A stretch of DNA of 37,188 nt from an uncultured Bacteroidales bacterium (GCA_902798685.1 CADBXO010000017.1:1-37188), one strand, 5' to 3'; shown: positions 22,943 to 30,630, numbered from the stretch's first letter. Notes: generated from the letters alone by a model not told the origin. Numbers and translations are program-made.

Positions 22943-24379
22943 ATGCTTTTCAACTCATTTGCCTTTGGCTTCTTTCTCTTGTTTTCAGGCTTGCTTTACT
23001 GGCTGGTCTTTAATAGGAAAAAACAGTTGAGAAATATCTTTCTGCTGGTTGCCAGTTACTTCTTTTACGGTAGCTGGGACTGGAGGTTCCTGTTTCTGAT
23101 AATTGCGGTTACAGCCACTGATTTCATATTCGGAAAGCTGATACATGACAATGAATCCGACCGCAAAAGGAAGATGCTTCTGACATGTGCCCTTGTCATC
23201 AATCTGGGCCTGTTGTTCTTCTTCAAGTATTTCAACTTCTTCATTACCAGCCTGAACGGTGTCATGGGTCTGGTGGGCGTATCGGACAAGTTCAATACGT
23301 TGAACATTATCCTGCCGGTGGGAATCAGTTTCTTTACTTTCCAGGGGTTGAGTTATGTGATAGATATATACCGCCGTCAATCGGAGCCTGTCAATGATAT
23401 TGTCGCTTTCTCGGCATTCATAGCATTCTTCCCGCAACTTGTTGCCGGACCTATAGAGCGAGCCAGGGATCTGCTTCCTCAGTTTATGGACGAAACCGAC
23501 CGCAAGCCGTTTGTCTATGACAATGCACGTCATGGGCTGTTCCTGATTGCCGTGGGCCTGTTCAAGAAGATAGTGATTGCTGACCGTCTGGCAGTATTTG
23601 TCGACGGTGTCTATGCCAGCCCCGTACGAGGACTGCCTGTACTTGTGGCAGTGATATTCTTCTGTTTCCAGCTCTATCTTGATTTCTCGGCATATTCGCA
23701 GATTGCCGTCGGAACGGCCGAGCTGTTCGGCTTCAGGCTGTCAACCAACTTCCGCCGTCCCTATATGGCGGTCACATTCAAGGACTTCTGGTCAAGGTGG
23801 CACATTACACTTACCAGTTGGTTCCGTGATTATGTATATATCCCTTTGGGCGGTAACAGATGCAGTGCGTCAAGAGTGGTTCTCAATACCATGATTGTTT
23901 TCGTAGTGAGCGGAATCTGGCACGGCGCTTCATGGAACTTTGTCATATGGGGAGCCATTAACGGTCTTTCGCTGATAGTTTTTGACCGATGGCTCAAGAT
24001 GAATCCCAAGACAGGTCCCGAGAAGGTGAGATGTGCATTGTTCGTAACCTCATACTGGGCACTGTCTCTGATATTCTTCCGTGCACAGACTTTCAGAGAT
24101 GCCATTACGATGTTCAGTTATCTGGGATTCGGTAATCTGGATTCACTTTATACATTCGGAATGAAAGAAACCGAGTTTCATTTCACCATATGGCTGCTTG
24201 TGGGACTGATGATCATCGAACTGATGGAGGAAAGGTGGAAAGAGAAGCTGGAATCATTCTTTTTCAACAGCTACTGGCTCATCAGATGGGTTCCCTATCT
24301 GGCTATTGTTCTGGGTACCATCTTTTTCGGTATCTACGGCAACGGCAGTGACAACAACTTCATTTACTTTCAGTTCTAA
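22943..24379 (+). CDS. MBOAT family O-acyltransferase (AlgI/DltB-like)
   Basis: A 478-residue multi-pass inner-membrane protein of the membrane-bound O-acyltransferase family, which passes acyl groups (often acetyl) across the membrane to a glycan-modifying partner. The catalytic His is His327 in SGIWHGASWNF, with the second conserved region FKDFWSRWHITLTSWFRDYVYIPLGG (His287). FFPQLVAGPIERA is the other family hallmark. About ten hydrophobic segments are visible. I start at 22943 (MLFNSFAFGFFLLFSGLLYW) because the next ATG upstream lies in the promoter palindrome. The SGNH-like partner follows after 5 bases, as in alginate and other polysaccharide acetylation systems. The acceptor glycan is unknown. 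Confidence 0.92.
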   Translation: MLFNSFAFGFFLLFSGLLYWLVFNRKKQLRNIFLLVASYFFYGSWDWRFLFLIIAVTATDFIFGKLIHDNESDRKRKMLLTCALVINLGLLFFFKYFNFFITSLNGVMGLVGVSDKFNTLNIILPVGISFFTFQGLSYVIDIYRRQSEPVNDIVAFSAFIAFFPQLVAGPIERARDLLPQFMDETDRKPFVYDNARHGLFLIAVGLFKKIVIADRLAVFVDGVYASPVRGLPVLVAVIFFCFQLYLDFSAYSQIAVGTAELFGFRLSTNFRRPYMAVTFKDFWSRWHITLTSWFRDYVYIPLGGNRCSASRVVLNTMIVFVVSGIWHGASWNFVIWGAINGLSLIVFDRWLKMNPKTGPEKVRCALFVTSYWALSLIFFRAQTFRDAITMFSYLGFGNLDSLYTFGMKETEFHFTIWLLVGLMIIELMEERWKEKLESFFFNSYWLIRWVPYLAIVLGTIFFGIYGNGSDNNFIYFQF

Positions 24380-24384
24380 GCACT

Positions 24385-25836
24385 ATGGGAAATAATACAA
24401 ACTCCAAGAAAGGGTTACCTGTCAGAAAGTATACAAAAGCCGGTCATTTACTGCTTCGTCTGGCGGCGCTGATGCTGGTCGCAGTTGCAGCTGTCGTATA
24501 TTGTGACAAAAAGAGATACTTCATTACAGACCAGAAGAACAGGCATCACGAGCAAAGGTGGGAATCATTATATGATCTTACTCCGGAGACCCCCATTGAT
24601 ATTGTGGTTCTGGGAAACTCACATGTCAATACGGGTATCGAGCCTTCCAATCTTTCATGTGCTCTTGGATGCACGGCGTTTGACATGGCTCCGAGCGGAA
24701 CGGATATTGCGGATTCTTACTATTGCCTCAAGGAACTGCTTACTTTAACTACGCCCAGTCTGGTCATAATTGAAACGTATCTGATGCGCGGCACCGACGG
24801 TCCGACAACCGAAGGAAGCGGTCTGGCCGATGAATTCCGCAGTTTCTATCCGCGCCGTAATCTGGGTATAAAACTTCAATCACTGCCCATCCTGTTCGGT
24901 GTAGAGTCCTACTTGCCGGCCTGGTCCTTCACATTGCGCAACCACGAACTGTTACTTCGCAACCGCGAGGAGATGGAAAAGAATATCCAACTCTACAAGG
25001 ATAGGATAGCCCAAAACGATGACCATTTGTATTTGGGCCGATTCGCGCGTTTCAAAACCGGAATCAGCGACACCATAATGTCATATTACGACACTAAAGG
25101 TCCGGCCGTTGACGGAAGGAATGAGAGGGTGAGCATGAGGGACTTCAAATACGCCCGCAAGATTGTTGACCTGTGCGACAAAAACGGAATAGAGGTTATG
25201 TTCATGACATTACCCATGTATTTCCGTCACATCGAAAACTATGAGGCATGGCGCGACGAGCAATCCAGAGTTATAATACCGACCGGGAAGGCTTGGCTAA
25301 ATATGCAGATTCCTTATGATACCGTTGCTTTTGATAAGGACTGCTTTGAGTCAACATATGAGAAGAACCAGCATATGACTATGATAGGCTCCCTCGTTGC
25401 CACGTACAAACTGGCTCATTTCATAAATGATGTACTCAAGATTGATCTTCCAGACCGGAGGGGAGACAGTGAATGGATTAAAATGTTCTATGGGAAAGAC
25501 GGTTATTTTGAGAATATGCCGATGAAGGACAATGATCCCAACTTCAATATTGTTGCCAAGGATATAATGCTGGAGGATGAGCATATCATTGAATGCTTCC
25601 AGAAGGATAGATACTTTACCCTGAAACTTGACAAAGATACCGAGAAGGGTCAAGACATAGTATTGTTGGTTGAAGCCTCAATTAACGATGAAATAGCTGT
25701 GGGTCGTTTGGACATGTCACTGTCACATACTTTTAATCCGATAGGGCATAATTATTACACCGCCCGTTTGACGAGCGGTGTAACAGTAAACCGTATACTC
25801 GGATGGATCGACCCTGAACTTATAGAGTCAGAGTAA
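24385..25836 (+). CDS. SGNH-like acyltransferase partner of the MBOAT protein
   Basis: A 483-residue protein. One membrane helix near residues 22-41 (LLLRLAALMLVAVAAVVYC) anchors a periplasmic SGNH-type domain. The first block reads VVLGNSHVNTG (Ser79 probable nucleophile), and a late block ends NQHMTMIGSL with His330, the probable catalytic His; the usual Asp two or three residues earlier is not obvious. It resembles AlgJ/AlgX-type partners that receive acyl groups from MBOAT proteins. The last about 130 residues are beta-rich and unassigned. It sits 5 bases after the MBOAT gene, so the pair is co-transcribed. Its end overlaps the convergent TonB receptor gene by 17 bp. Codon choice looks less biased than in the valS operon. 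Confidence 0.8.
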   Translation: MGNNTNSKKGLPVRKYTKAGHLLLRLAALMLVAVAAVVYCDKKRYFITDQKNRHHEQRWESLYDLTPETPIDIVVLGNSHVNTGIEPSNLSCALGCTAFDMAPSGTDIADSYYCLKELLTLTTPSLVIIETYLMRGTDGPTTEGSGLADEFRSFYPRRNLGIKLQSLPILFGVESYLPAWSFTLRNHELLLRNREEMEKNIQLYKDRIAQNDDHLYLGRFARFKTGISDTIMSYYDTKGPAVDGRNERVSMRDFKYARKIVDLCDKNGIEVMFMTLPMYFRHIENYEAWRDEQSRVIIPTGKAWLNMQIPYDTVAFDKDCFESTYEKNQHMTMIGSLVATYKLAHFINDVLKIDLPDRRGDSEWIKMFYGKDGYFENMPMKDNDPNFNIVAKDIMLEDEHIIECFQKDRYFTLKLDKDTEKGQDIVLLVEASINDEIAVGRLDMSLSHTFNPIGHNYYTARLTSGVTVNRILGWIDPELIESE

Positions 25837-27712
25837 GACCGGCCATAAATGCGATGCCCGGCATCGGGTATCCGTCATTTATCTGATATTTTGTATTCAG
25901 CAGGTTGTCACCGTTAACCCATACGCCGATCATGTCTGAAACCTGATATGATACGCGTGCGTTCCAGAGCAGGAAGTTCTCCTTCTTGTCGGGACCGACT
26001 GCGGAGTAGAGACCGTTTATGTACTGCAGGCCTGTGCTGGCGTGCCATCCATCCTTGTTGAATGTACCGCCCAGATATACCTTGTGCTCGGGTGCTCCGA
26101 TAACAGGCTTTTCCATGTGCAGGAAACTGTAGTTTCCGTTTACGGCAAATGACTTTGAAATAAGGTATGATGCCTCAAGTTCTACGCCCTTGTTCTTGAG
26201 CTCGTCGCTGTTCTGGTTGAGCATTGGAGGAGGAGCTGTGGGGTTGGGGGCAGTGATAATGATGTTCTCGGCATCAAGATAGAACAGGTTGACTCCGTAG
26301 TAGAGCTTGCCTGACAGAAGTGTCTGTGAGAATGAGAGTTCATAGTTCCAGAGTGACTCTGCCTTGAGGGCTGCGTTAGCCGGTTTATACATGAACATCT
26401 CCCTGATGATTGGGTAGCGGAATCCCTTGCCTGCAGAGAGCTTTACCTCGGCGTTTGCCGGCAGATGGAAAGCTGCGCCTGCCTGGGGAACAAGTTCTGT
26501 GCCTGCCTTTGAGTGATGGTCAACGCGGAGACCGGCATTGAGTGTGAGCCAGTCACCTATCATCTGACGCATCTCGGCATATCCTGCAATCTCATCCTCA
26601 CTTGCATCTACCTGAAGTTCATCGGTTCCGGCTTTAGTTCCGTTAACGTAGTGGTTGTTTGCCTTGCCTCCGTAACGGTAATAGTCAAAGCCAAGTGTCA
26701 GGCGGTTGCCTTCAAACAGGCTTGCACTCTGCCATGCCGATGCGCCCAGCATCACATCATGAGAGATGAATCGAAAAGCTTTAGGCTTATTTTTAGTTGT
26801 GTCAGGATCACTAGGATTATAACCATCATTGATCCAATGGTCGCCCCAACTGTAGAACAGACTTACTGCACCTGATGTTTTTTCGTAGTTATTCTCAATG
26901 AATAGTGCTGTGGTTCCACGGGTAATATCCTGGTCTGCATCAGTTAAAGGATAGGTTTCAGTGCCGGGCTGTGATGCCTTGAAACGTGTGACATCGATAT
27001 TGGCCGATGCGTTCCAATTGTCAGAGATGTCATATCCCAGTTTTGCATAACCTCCGAACTGCTCGAAGTTCATGTTGTCGCGGTGTCCGTCGGTGCGGTT
27101 GTATGAACCTGATGCTACGGCACTCATCTTACCCTGACGGGTATTGACCGAAAACTCGCTCTCGGCGGTATTGAATGAACCGTAACCTGCATGAACGTAT
27201 GCATGGGTGCCGTCCTTGGGCTTCTTGGTGACGATGTTGATTACACCTGCCATGGCATCGGATCCGTAAAGGAGTGATGCGGGACCGCGCAGTACTTCAA
27301 CCCTCTCGGTCATGAGTGACTGGTAGGAGTCTGCTATGGGGTGTCCGTAGATACCTGCGTAGTTGGGATGTCCGTCAATAAGGATGAGCATACGTGCTGC
27401 GCTTCCTGACATACCGCGCATGGTGATGTTACCGGCTGCACCGCCTGATACGCCGTAGCCGGCATATCCGCGCTGGGTGATGAAGAGTCCGGGAACCTGC
27501 TCTGTAAGCAGGGGCAGAAGTGATGTGCGGTGGGTCTCCTCGATAGCCGCACGGTCAATGACGTTGACGGTCTGTGACAGATGACGTACATCGGTGGCGC
27601 TGCGTGTACCTGTTATCACTACCTCCTGAAGTATTGAATCCGAAGGTTCGGTTGCATGTGCTGTACTGATTGATACTGCTGCCGCAGCAAGTATTAAAGC
27701 AATGTGTTTCAT
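25820..27712 (-). CDS. TonB-dependent outer-membrane receptor
   Basis: A 630-residue receptor. The signal peptide MKHIALILAAAAVSISTAHA is followed by a TonB-box-like EVVITGTR (about residues 30-37). The plug domain follows (VNVIDRAAIEE, NITMRGMSGSAARMLILIDGHP, VEVLRGPASLLYGSDAMAGVINIVTK), then a 22-strand-type barrel ending in AFMAGLTLTL. There is no N-terminal carboxypeptidase-like or SusC extension and no SusD neighbour, so it is of the BtuB/siderophore class rather than a glycan importer. The substrate is not readable; cobalamin, haem, iron or nickel complexes are possible. It has its own promoter at 27737 and a direct repeat further upstream. Confidence 0.9.
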   Translation of the reverse strand: MKHIALILAAAAVSISTAHATEPSDSILQEVVITGTRSATDVRHLSQTVNVIDRAAIEETHRTSLLPLLTEQVPGLFITQRGYAGYGVSGGAAGNITMRGMSGSAARMLILIDGHPNYAGIYGHPIADSYQSLMTERVEVLRGPASLLYGSDAMAGVINIVTKKPKDGTHAYVHAGYGSFNTAESEFSVNTRQGKMSAVASGSYNRTDGHRDNMNFEQFGGYAKLGYDISDNWNASANIDVTRFKASQPGTETYPLTDADQDITRGTTALFIENNYEKTSGAVSLFYSWGDHWINDGYNPSDPDTTKNKPKAFRFISHDVMLGASAWQSASLFEGNRLTLGFDYYRYGGKANNHYVNGTKAGTDELQVDASEDEIAGYAEMRQMIGDWLTLNAGLRVDHHSKAGTELVPQAGAAFHLPANAEVKLSAGKGFRYPIIREMFMYKPANAALKAESLWNYELSFSQTLLSGKLYYGVNLFYLDAENIIITAPNPTAPPPMLNQNSDELKNKGVELEASYLISKSFAVNGNYSFLHMEKPVIGAPEHKVYLGGTFNKDGWHASTGLQYINGLYSAVGPDKKENFLLWNARVSYQVSDMIGVWVNGDNLLNTKYQINDGYPMPGIAFMAGLTLTL

Positions 27713-27736
27713 AAAAGGGTTGGTTAGTTATGACGG

Positions 27737-27744
27737 CAAATATA
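27737..27744 (-). promoter_or_regulatory. TonB receptor -7 box (TATATTTG, minus strand)
   Basis: An exact TAnnTTTG match 24 bases before the ATG at 27712. No TTTG -33 is present at the right spacing; the direct repeat at 27750-27777 covers that area. Confidence 0.65.
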
Positions 27745-27749
27745 GAAAA

Positions 27750-27777
27750 GTAACACGAATCCTGAGAATCGTAACAC
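27750..27777. repeat. paired direct repeat upstream of the TonB receptor (candidate operator)
   Basis: GTAACAC occurs at 27750-27756 and 27771-27777, exactly 21 bases apart (two helical turns). Inside, GAATC also occurs twice, flanking CTGA. The element covers the -33 region of the receptor promoter, which suits a repressor or activator site. No protein can be assigned. Confidence 0.45.
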
Positions 27778-27811
27778 CATGATTTTGGTAGAACTGCATC
27801 TTTTTTTTGAC

Positions 27812-27819
27812 TATTTTTG
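27812..27819 (+). promoter_or_regulatory. -7 box (TATTTTTG) of the sigma-factor operon
   Basis: TAnnTTTG 34 bases before the ATG at 27854. A small hairpin (CGGAC and GTCCG, 27825-27839) lies at the predicted transcript start. Confidence 0.5.
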
Positions 27820-27853
27820 ACTTCCGGACCTGGAGTCCGTATAATAAAGTGAG

Positions 27854-28411
27854 ATGCAACAGATAGAAGCCGACATCATAAGAAAGTGCAAGGCGGGCGA
27901 CAAGACCGCTTTCCGCTACGTGGTGCAGAACTGCCAGGGCATGGTATATTCGCTTTCGCTTAAGATGCTGGCCGATATTGAGGAAGCCAAGGATGTGGTG
28001 CAGGACACTTTTATAAAGGTGTGGCAGAACATAGGCAGCTACGATGACCGTTACGGTTTCAACACCTGGGTTTACACGATTGCATCAAGGCTCTGCCTGG
28101 ACCGAATGCGCAAGGTAAGGCCCATCGGCCCTTCCGGGGAGGATGAAAGGATCTTTGAAACGGTGGCCGATGACAGTGACCCGGAGCGGCAACTTGAAAG
28201 CAGCGAGTGGGTATCGGTCGTAAAGGTGATGGCAAATGAATTGAGCGGAAAACAGAAACTGGTGTTTACGCTCAGCCAGCTGGAAGGACTGGAGACAGAG
28301 CAGATAATGGAGATTACAGGCCTGGATGCAGACCAGATAAAGAGCAATCTGTATGCGGCCAAGAAGAATATTCGTGAACGATTGATCAAGATGGGTTATG
28401 GAAAGGATTGA
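27854..28411 (+). CDS. ECF-type RNA polymerase sigma factor
   Basis: A 185-residue sigma-70 family protein with only regions 2 and 4. Region 2 includes SLSLKMLADIEEAKDVVQDTFIKVWQNIGSYDDRYGFNTWVYTIASRLCLDRMRK (-10 contact, about residues 30-86). Region 4 is the helix-turn-helix LSGKQKLVFTLSQLEGLETEQIMEITGLDADQIKSNLYAAKKNIRERL (about 130-178). The gene opens a three-gene operon in which each gene overlaps the next. The stimulus is unknown, but both partners downstream are membrane proteins. Confidence 0.92.
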   Translation: MQQIEADIIRKCKAGDKTAFRYVVQNCQGMVYSLSLKMLADIEEAKDVVQDTFIKVWQNIGSYDDRYGFNTWVYTIASRLCLDRMRKVRPIGPSGEDERIFETVADDSDPERQLESSEWVSVVKVMANELSGKQKLVFTLSQLEGLETEQIMEITGLDADQIKSNLYAAKKNIRERLIKMGYGKD

Positions 28412-28778
28412 TGACATGCTTGAACGCCTCAAGGGACAGAAGCCCCAGGTTCCCGGTGCCGATGCACTGACCGACAGCATCATGTCGGCCATAGAGGAGA
28501 CCGAAGAGAGGAAACCGGTTGCGGTTCCGATGTGGCTCTCTGTGCTCAGGACCGTTTCATCGGTGGCTGCAGTGGTGCTTATGTTGCTCTATGTGCAACT
28601 TGAAAGCGAGACCACATTCCAGGAAGAGAATACCGAGACAGCCTACCTTGAGATTGTCAGCGAAGAGTGTAAAGATTGTTCTCCGGCCGAGAGATATAAT
28701 ATGAGAATTGAGAAAATGAGATTAATGAACAGACGTAAAGTCCTTAAAGAAAAGTATTATGCGAACTCCGATTTTTAA
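28398..28778 (+). CDS. putative anti-sigma factor, single-pass membrane protein
   Basis: A 126-residue protein. The N-terminal 44 residues are cytoplasmic and helical (MERIDDMLERLKGQKP, DSIMSAIEET). One membrane helix spans about 45-67 (MWLSVLRTVSSVAAVVLMLLYV). The remaining 60 residues are periplasmic and include a Cys pair (EECKDCSPAER). It overlaps the sigma gene by 14 bp, an arrangement usual for sigma/anti-sigma pairs. It has no zinc-binding anti-sigma motif (no HxxxCxxC). The anti-sigma role is inferred from position and topology. Confidence 0.65.
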   Translation: MERIDDMLERLKGQKPQVPGADALTDSIMSAIEETEERKPVAVPMWLSVLRTVSSVAAVVLMLLYVQLESETTFQEENTETAYLEIVSEECKDCSPAERYNMRIEKMRLMNRRKVLKEKYYANSDF

Positions 28779-29781
28779 GATAATATTTGCTCTCACAGCG
28801 TTGGCTTTAGCCTCCTGTGACGAATGGGATGTCCAGATGGACACTCAGGTCATGCGCGACGGATCGTGTGTGCGTACGGTCACTACAGATGACGATGGTT
28901 GCCTTACTGAGGATGAGGGATGGGATGTGCTGGAAACCAAGGATTCTGTAGATGTACTTAGAAACAAGGTACAGGGTGTAACTGTCAGCAGAAAGTTTGA
29001 AAGGGTAGAGGATATGAACGGTTCTCCGGCTCTGCAGATATTTGGAAGACCCCTAAAGTCAGAGGCAACTCTTGACAGGAAATTCAAATGGTTCTATACC
29101 GACTATACTTTTACGGAGACATTCCGTGGATGGGAAGACTCATTCAATATTCCAATTACGGATTATCTGAGTCAGGACGAGGCCTCTTTCTGGTTTACCG
29201 GTTATCCTGAACTTCCAAAGGGAATTACAGGCAAGGAACTGGACTACCTGTCCGATATCTCATGTAATGCGGAACACTGGGCCTTTGACGTAATGTGGGA
29301 TATCTACTTCAGGTCAATTGCCGAATATTACGATCAGATTGGGAACCCGCCGGTGGATCGTGAAACATTCCTTTCAATGCGTGATACGGTCATGAAGTCT
29401 GCATATGAAAAAGAAATAAATGTCATGGACTTTGTTGGCGATAACGAGGCTCTTGAATACCTGGACAGATTCTTTAATACAAATGTCTTTACTGAAACCG
29501 ATATTCCGGATGCGGAGACTTATGGTGGAACATTATGGTACCAGAGTGTAGGACTAGGCTGCCTGAAGGTCTCATATACCTTAAAGATGCCCGGTAAGGT
29601 CATTGATGCCGGCCGTGGCCAGGTTGAGGATGGCGTGATACAGTATCGTTTTGGTGGAGATTACCTCATAACGGGTGACTATACCTTTACGGCATCATCC
29701 AGATGCGCGAACGTGTGGGCGTTCCTGCTCTCAGGTCTGATAGTGATAATTGCTGTAGGAAGTTTCTTTATCAAGCGCTAA
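28759..29781 (+). CDS. lipoprotein with extra C-terminal membrane helix, function unknown
   Basis: A 340-residue protein. The N-terminus MRTPIFKIIFALTALALASC is a lipoprotein signal with Cys20, followed by Asp-Glu. The mature domain (about 21-315) is a mixed alpha/beta region without a family I recognise. A second hydrophobic segment (about 317-337, VWAFLLSGLIVIIAVGSFF) ends in Lys-Arg. That C-terminal helix should hold the protein in the inner membrane despite its lipid anchor. The gene overlaps the putative anti-sigma gene by 20 bp, so it is probably a sensor or effector of that sigma system. Its stop overlaps the convergent nikR-like gene by 4 bp. Confidence 0.7.
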   Translation: MRTPIFKIIFALTALALASCDEWDVQMDTQVMRDGSCVRTVTTDDDGCLTEDEGWDVLETKDSVDVLRNKVQGVTVSRKFERVEDMNGSPALQIFGRPLKSEATLDRKFKWFYTDYTFTETFRGWEDSFNIPITDYLSQDEASFWFTGYPELPKGITGKELDYLSDISCNAEHWAFDVMWDIYFRSIAEYYDQIGNPPVDRETFLSMRDTVMKSAYEKEINVMDFVGDNEALEYLDRFFNTNVFTETDIPDAETYGGTLWYQSVGLGCLKVSYTLKMPGKVIDAGRGQVEDGVIQYRFGGDYLITGDYTFTASSRCANVWAFLLSGLIVIIAVGSFFIKR

Positions 29782-30179
29782 TCGGCGCGGCTCATAAGCA
29801 GTTTGCCGTGACGGATGCCCTTGATGGATGTCATCTCATCGGCCAGGGCGGTAAGCAGGCGGGCCTCACCCATGACGGTGCAAACGTGCAGACAGGTGCC
29901 CTCATTGATGTAGTGCTGCTGAGATGAAAGTACAAGATTCTGGTGGCGGATCTGTATATCCGATATGCGTGCGGATATATCGGTCCGCTGCTGGTCATAT
30001 ATAATGAATATGGTGCCGGCAACGATGTGGTTGCACTGCCATTTCTTTTCGGCCACGTTTTTCTCGATCAGAAAACGTATTGCCTGCGAACGGTTGGCGA
30101 AACCGTCCTCCTTTACAAGAGAGTCAAGCTGCTCCAGCAACTCGTCCTCAAGTGATACTCCGAACCTCTTCAAAGCCAT
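29778..30179 (-). CDS. NikR-like ribbon-helix-helix metalloregulator with altered metal site
   Basis: A 133-residue protein with the NikR layout. The ribbon-helix-helix DNA-binding domain (residues 1-45, KRFGVSLEDELLEQLDSLVKEDGFANRSQAIRFLIEK) is followed by an ACT-like metal-binding domain. Length and the final KGIRHGKL match NikR. When aligned with E. coli NikR by eye, ligands His76, His87 and His89 become Ile77, Gln88 and Tyr90; only Cys95 (here Cys96) remains. His79, His89, Cys49 and Cys100 could offer another site. It may sense another metal, bind nickel differently, or not sense metal at all. It is divergent from nrdDG. Confidence 0.82.
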   Translation of the reverse strand: MALKRFGVSLEDELLEQLDSLVKEDGFANRSQAIRFLIEKNVAEKKWQCNHIVAGTIFIIYDQQRTDISARISDIQIRHQNLVLSSQQHYINEGTCLHVCTVMGEARLLTALADEMTSIKGIRHGKLLMSRAD

Positions 30180-30183
30180 ACCG

Positions 30184-30191
30184 CAAACTTA
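30184..30191 (-). promoter_or_regulatory. -7 box (TAAGTTTG, minus strand) of the nikR-like gene
   Basis: An exact TAnnTTTG match that ends only 4 bases before the ATG at 30179. With the usual spacing to the transcript start, the mRNA would be leaderless or nearly so. Confidence 0.5.
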
Positions 30192-30236
30192 AGAAAAAAA
30201 CTCCAGAAAGTACCCCTGAAATATGTCCTGTTTAGG

Positions 30237-30281
30237 CTGTTGAAAACTTCTCTTTTAGAAAGCCTCGGAAGTTATTAACAG
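30237..30281. promoter_or_regulatory. inverted repeat between the nikR-like gene and nrdD (candidate operator)
   Basis: CTGTTGAAAACTTC (30237-30250) and GAAGTTATTAACAG (30268-30281) are inverted copies matching at 12 of 14 positions, 17 bases apart. The dyad lies between the two divergent promoters and has no T-tract, so it is not a terminator. A regulator such as the NikR-like protein or a redox regulator could bind here. This is inference. Confidence 0.4.
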
Positions 30282-30307
30282 GCCGTACCAACATATTGTT
30301 TTTATAA

Positions 30308-30315
30308 TATCTTTG
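30308..30315 (+). promoter_or_regulatory. nrdD -7 box (TATCTTTG)
   Basis: An exact TAnnTTTG match directly upstream of the riboswitch. It predicts a leader of about 310 bases before nrdD. Confidence 0.65.
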
Positions 30316-30324
30316 CCTACGTCA

Positions 30325-30545
30325 TTGGTTTCCGAATGGGAACAACCATAAGGAATAATTTGGAATCCGGTGAAAATCCGGGACAGTACCTGCTGCTGTA
30401 AGTTCTTGATAATGTGTCCGATGCACTCTCTGCCACTGGCCGTTGAGGGACCGGGAAGGCGCATCGGAAGGAACGAGTCAGAAGACCTGCCAATGGCAAT
30501 TGGGGCCCTTGGTTCTTGCAGGACTACAAGGCCGGGGATTTTGAG
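30325..30545 (+). ncRNA. cobalamin (B12) riboswitch in the nrdDG leader
   Basis: The conserved blocks of the adenosylcobalamin riboswitch occur in order. GGAATCCGGTGAAAATCC leads into ACAGTACCTGCTGCTGTAA (30362-30401). Then come GCCACTGG (30432-30439), GGGAAGGC (30453-30460) and the B12 box GAGTCAGAAGACCTGCC (30475-30491). Supporting stems are TCCGATGC/GCATCGGA (30417-30424 with 30461-30468) and a 3' hairpin GGCCCTTG/CAAGGCC near 30505-30534. No intrinsic terminator lies between it and nrdD, so control is probably at translation start. In known cases such riboswitches turn genes off when B12 is present. The rest of the 450-base gap holds only the dyad at 30237-30281 and two promoters. Confidence 0.92.
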
Positions 30546-30630
30546 GGAGTTATCCTGATTATACGGTGCAACTTTGTGGAGGGACTATGTCACTCTGCGA
30601 TGCTGAATTGATGAATACTTTTAGTTATTT

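Noticed and set aside
25820-27712. SusC-type glycan importer assignment for the TonB receptor
   Set aside because: It is too short, lacks the N-terminal carboxypeptidase-like extension, and has no SusD neighbour.
30192-30307. NrdR box upstream of nrdD
   Set aside because: I looked for paired ACACWATATATWGTGT-like sites in the nrdD promoter region and saw none; only the unrelated dyad at 30237-30281 is present.
30370-30558. Short open frames inside the nrdD leader
   Set aside because: They fall in the conserved cobalamin riboswitch aptamer, so the sequence is explained as structured RNA.
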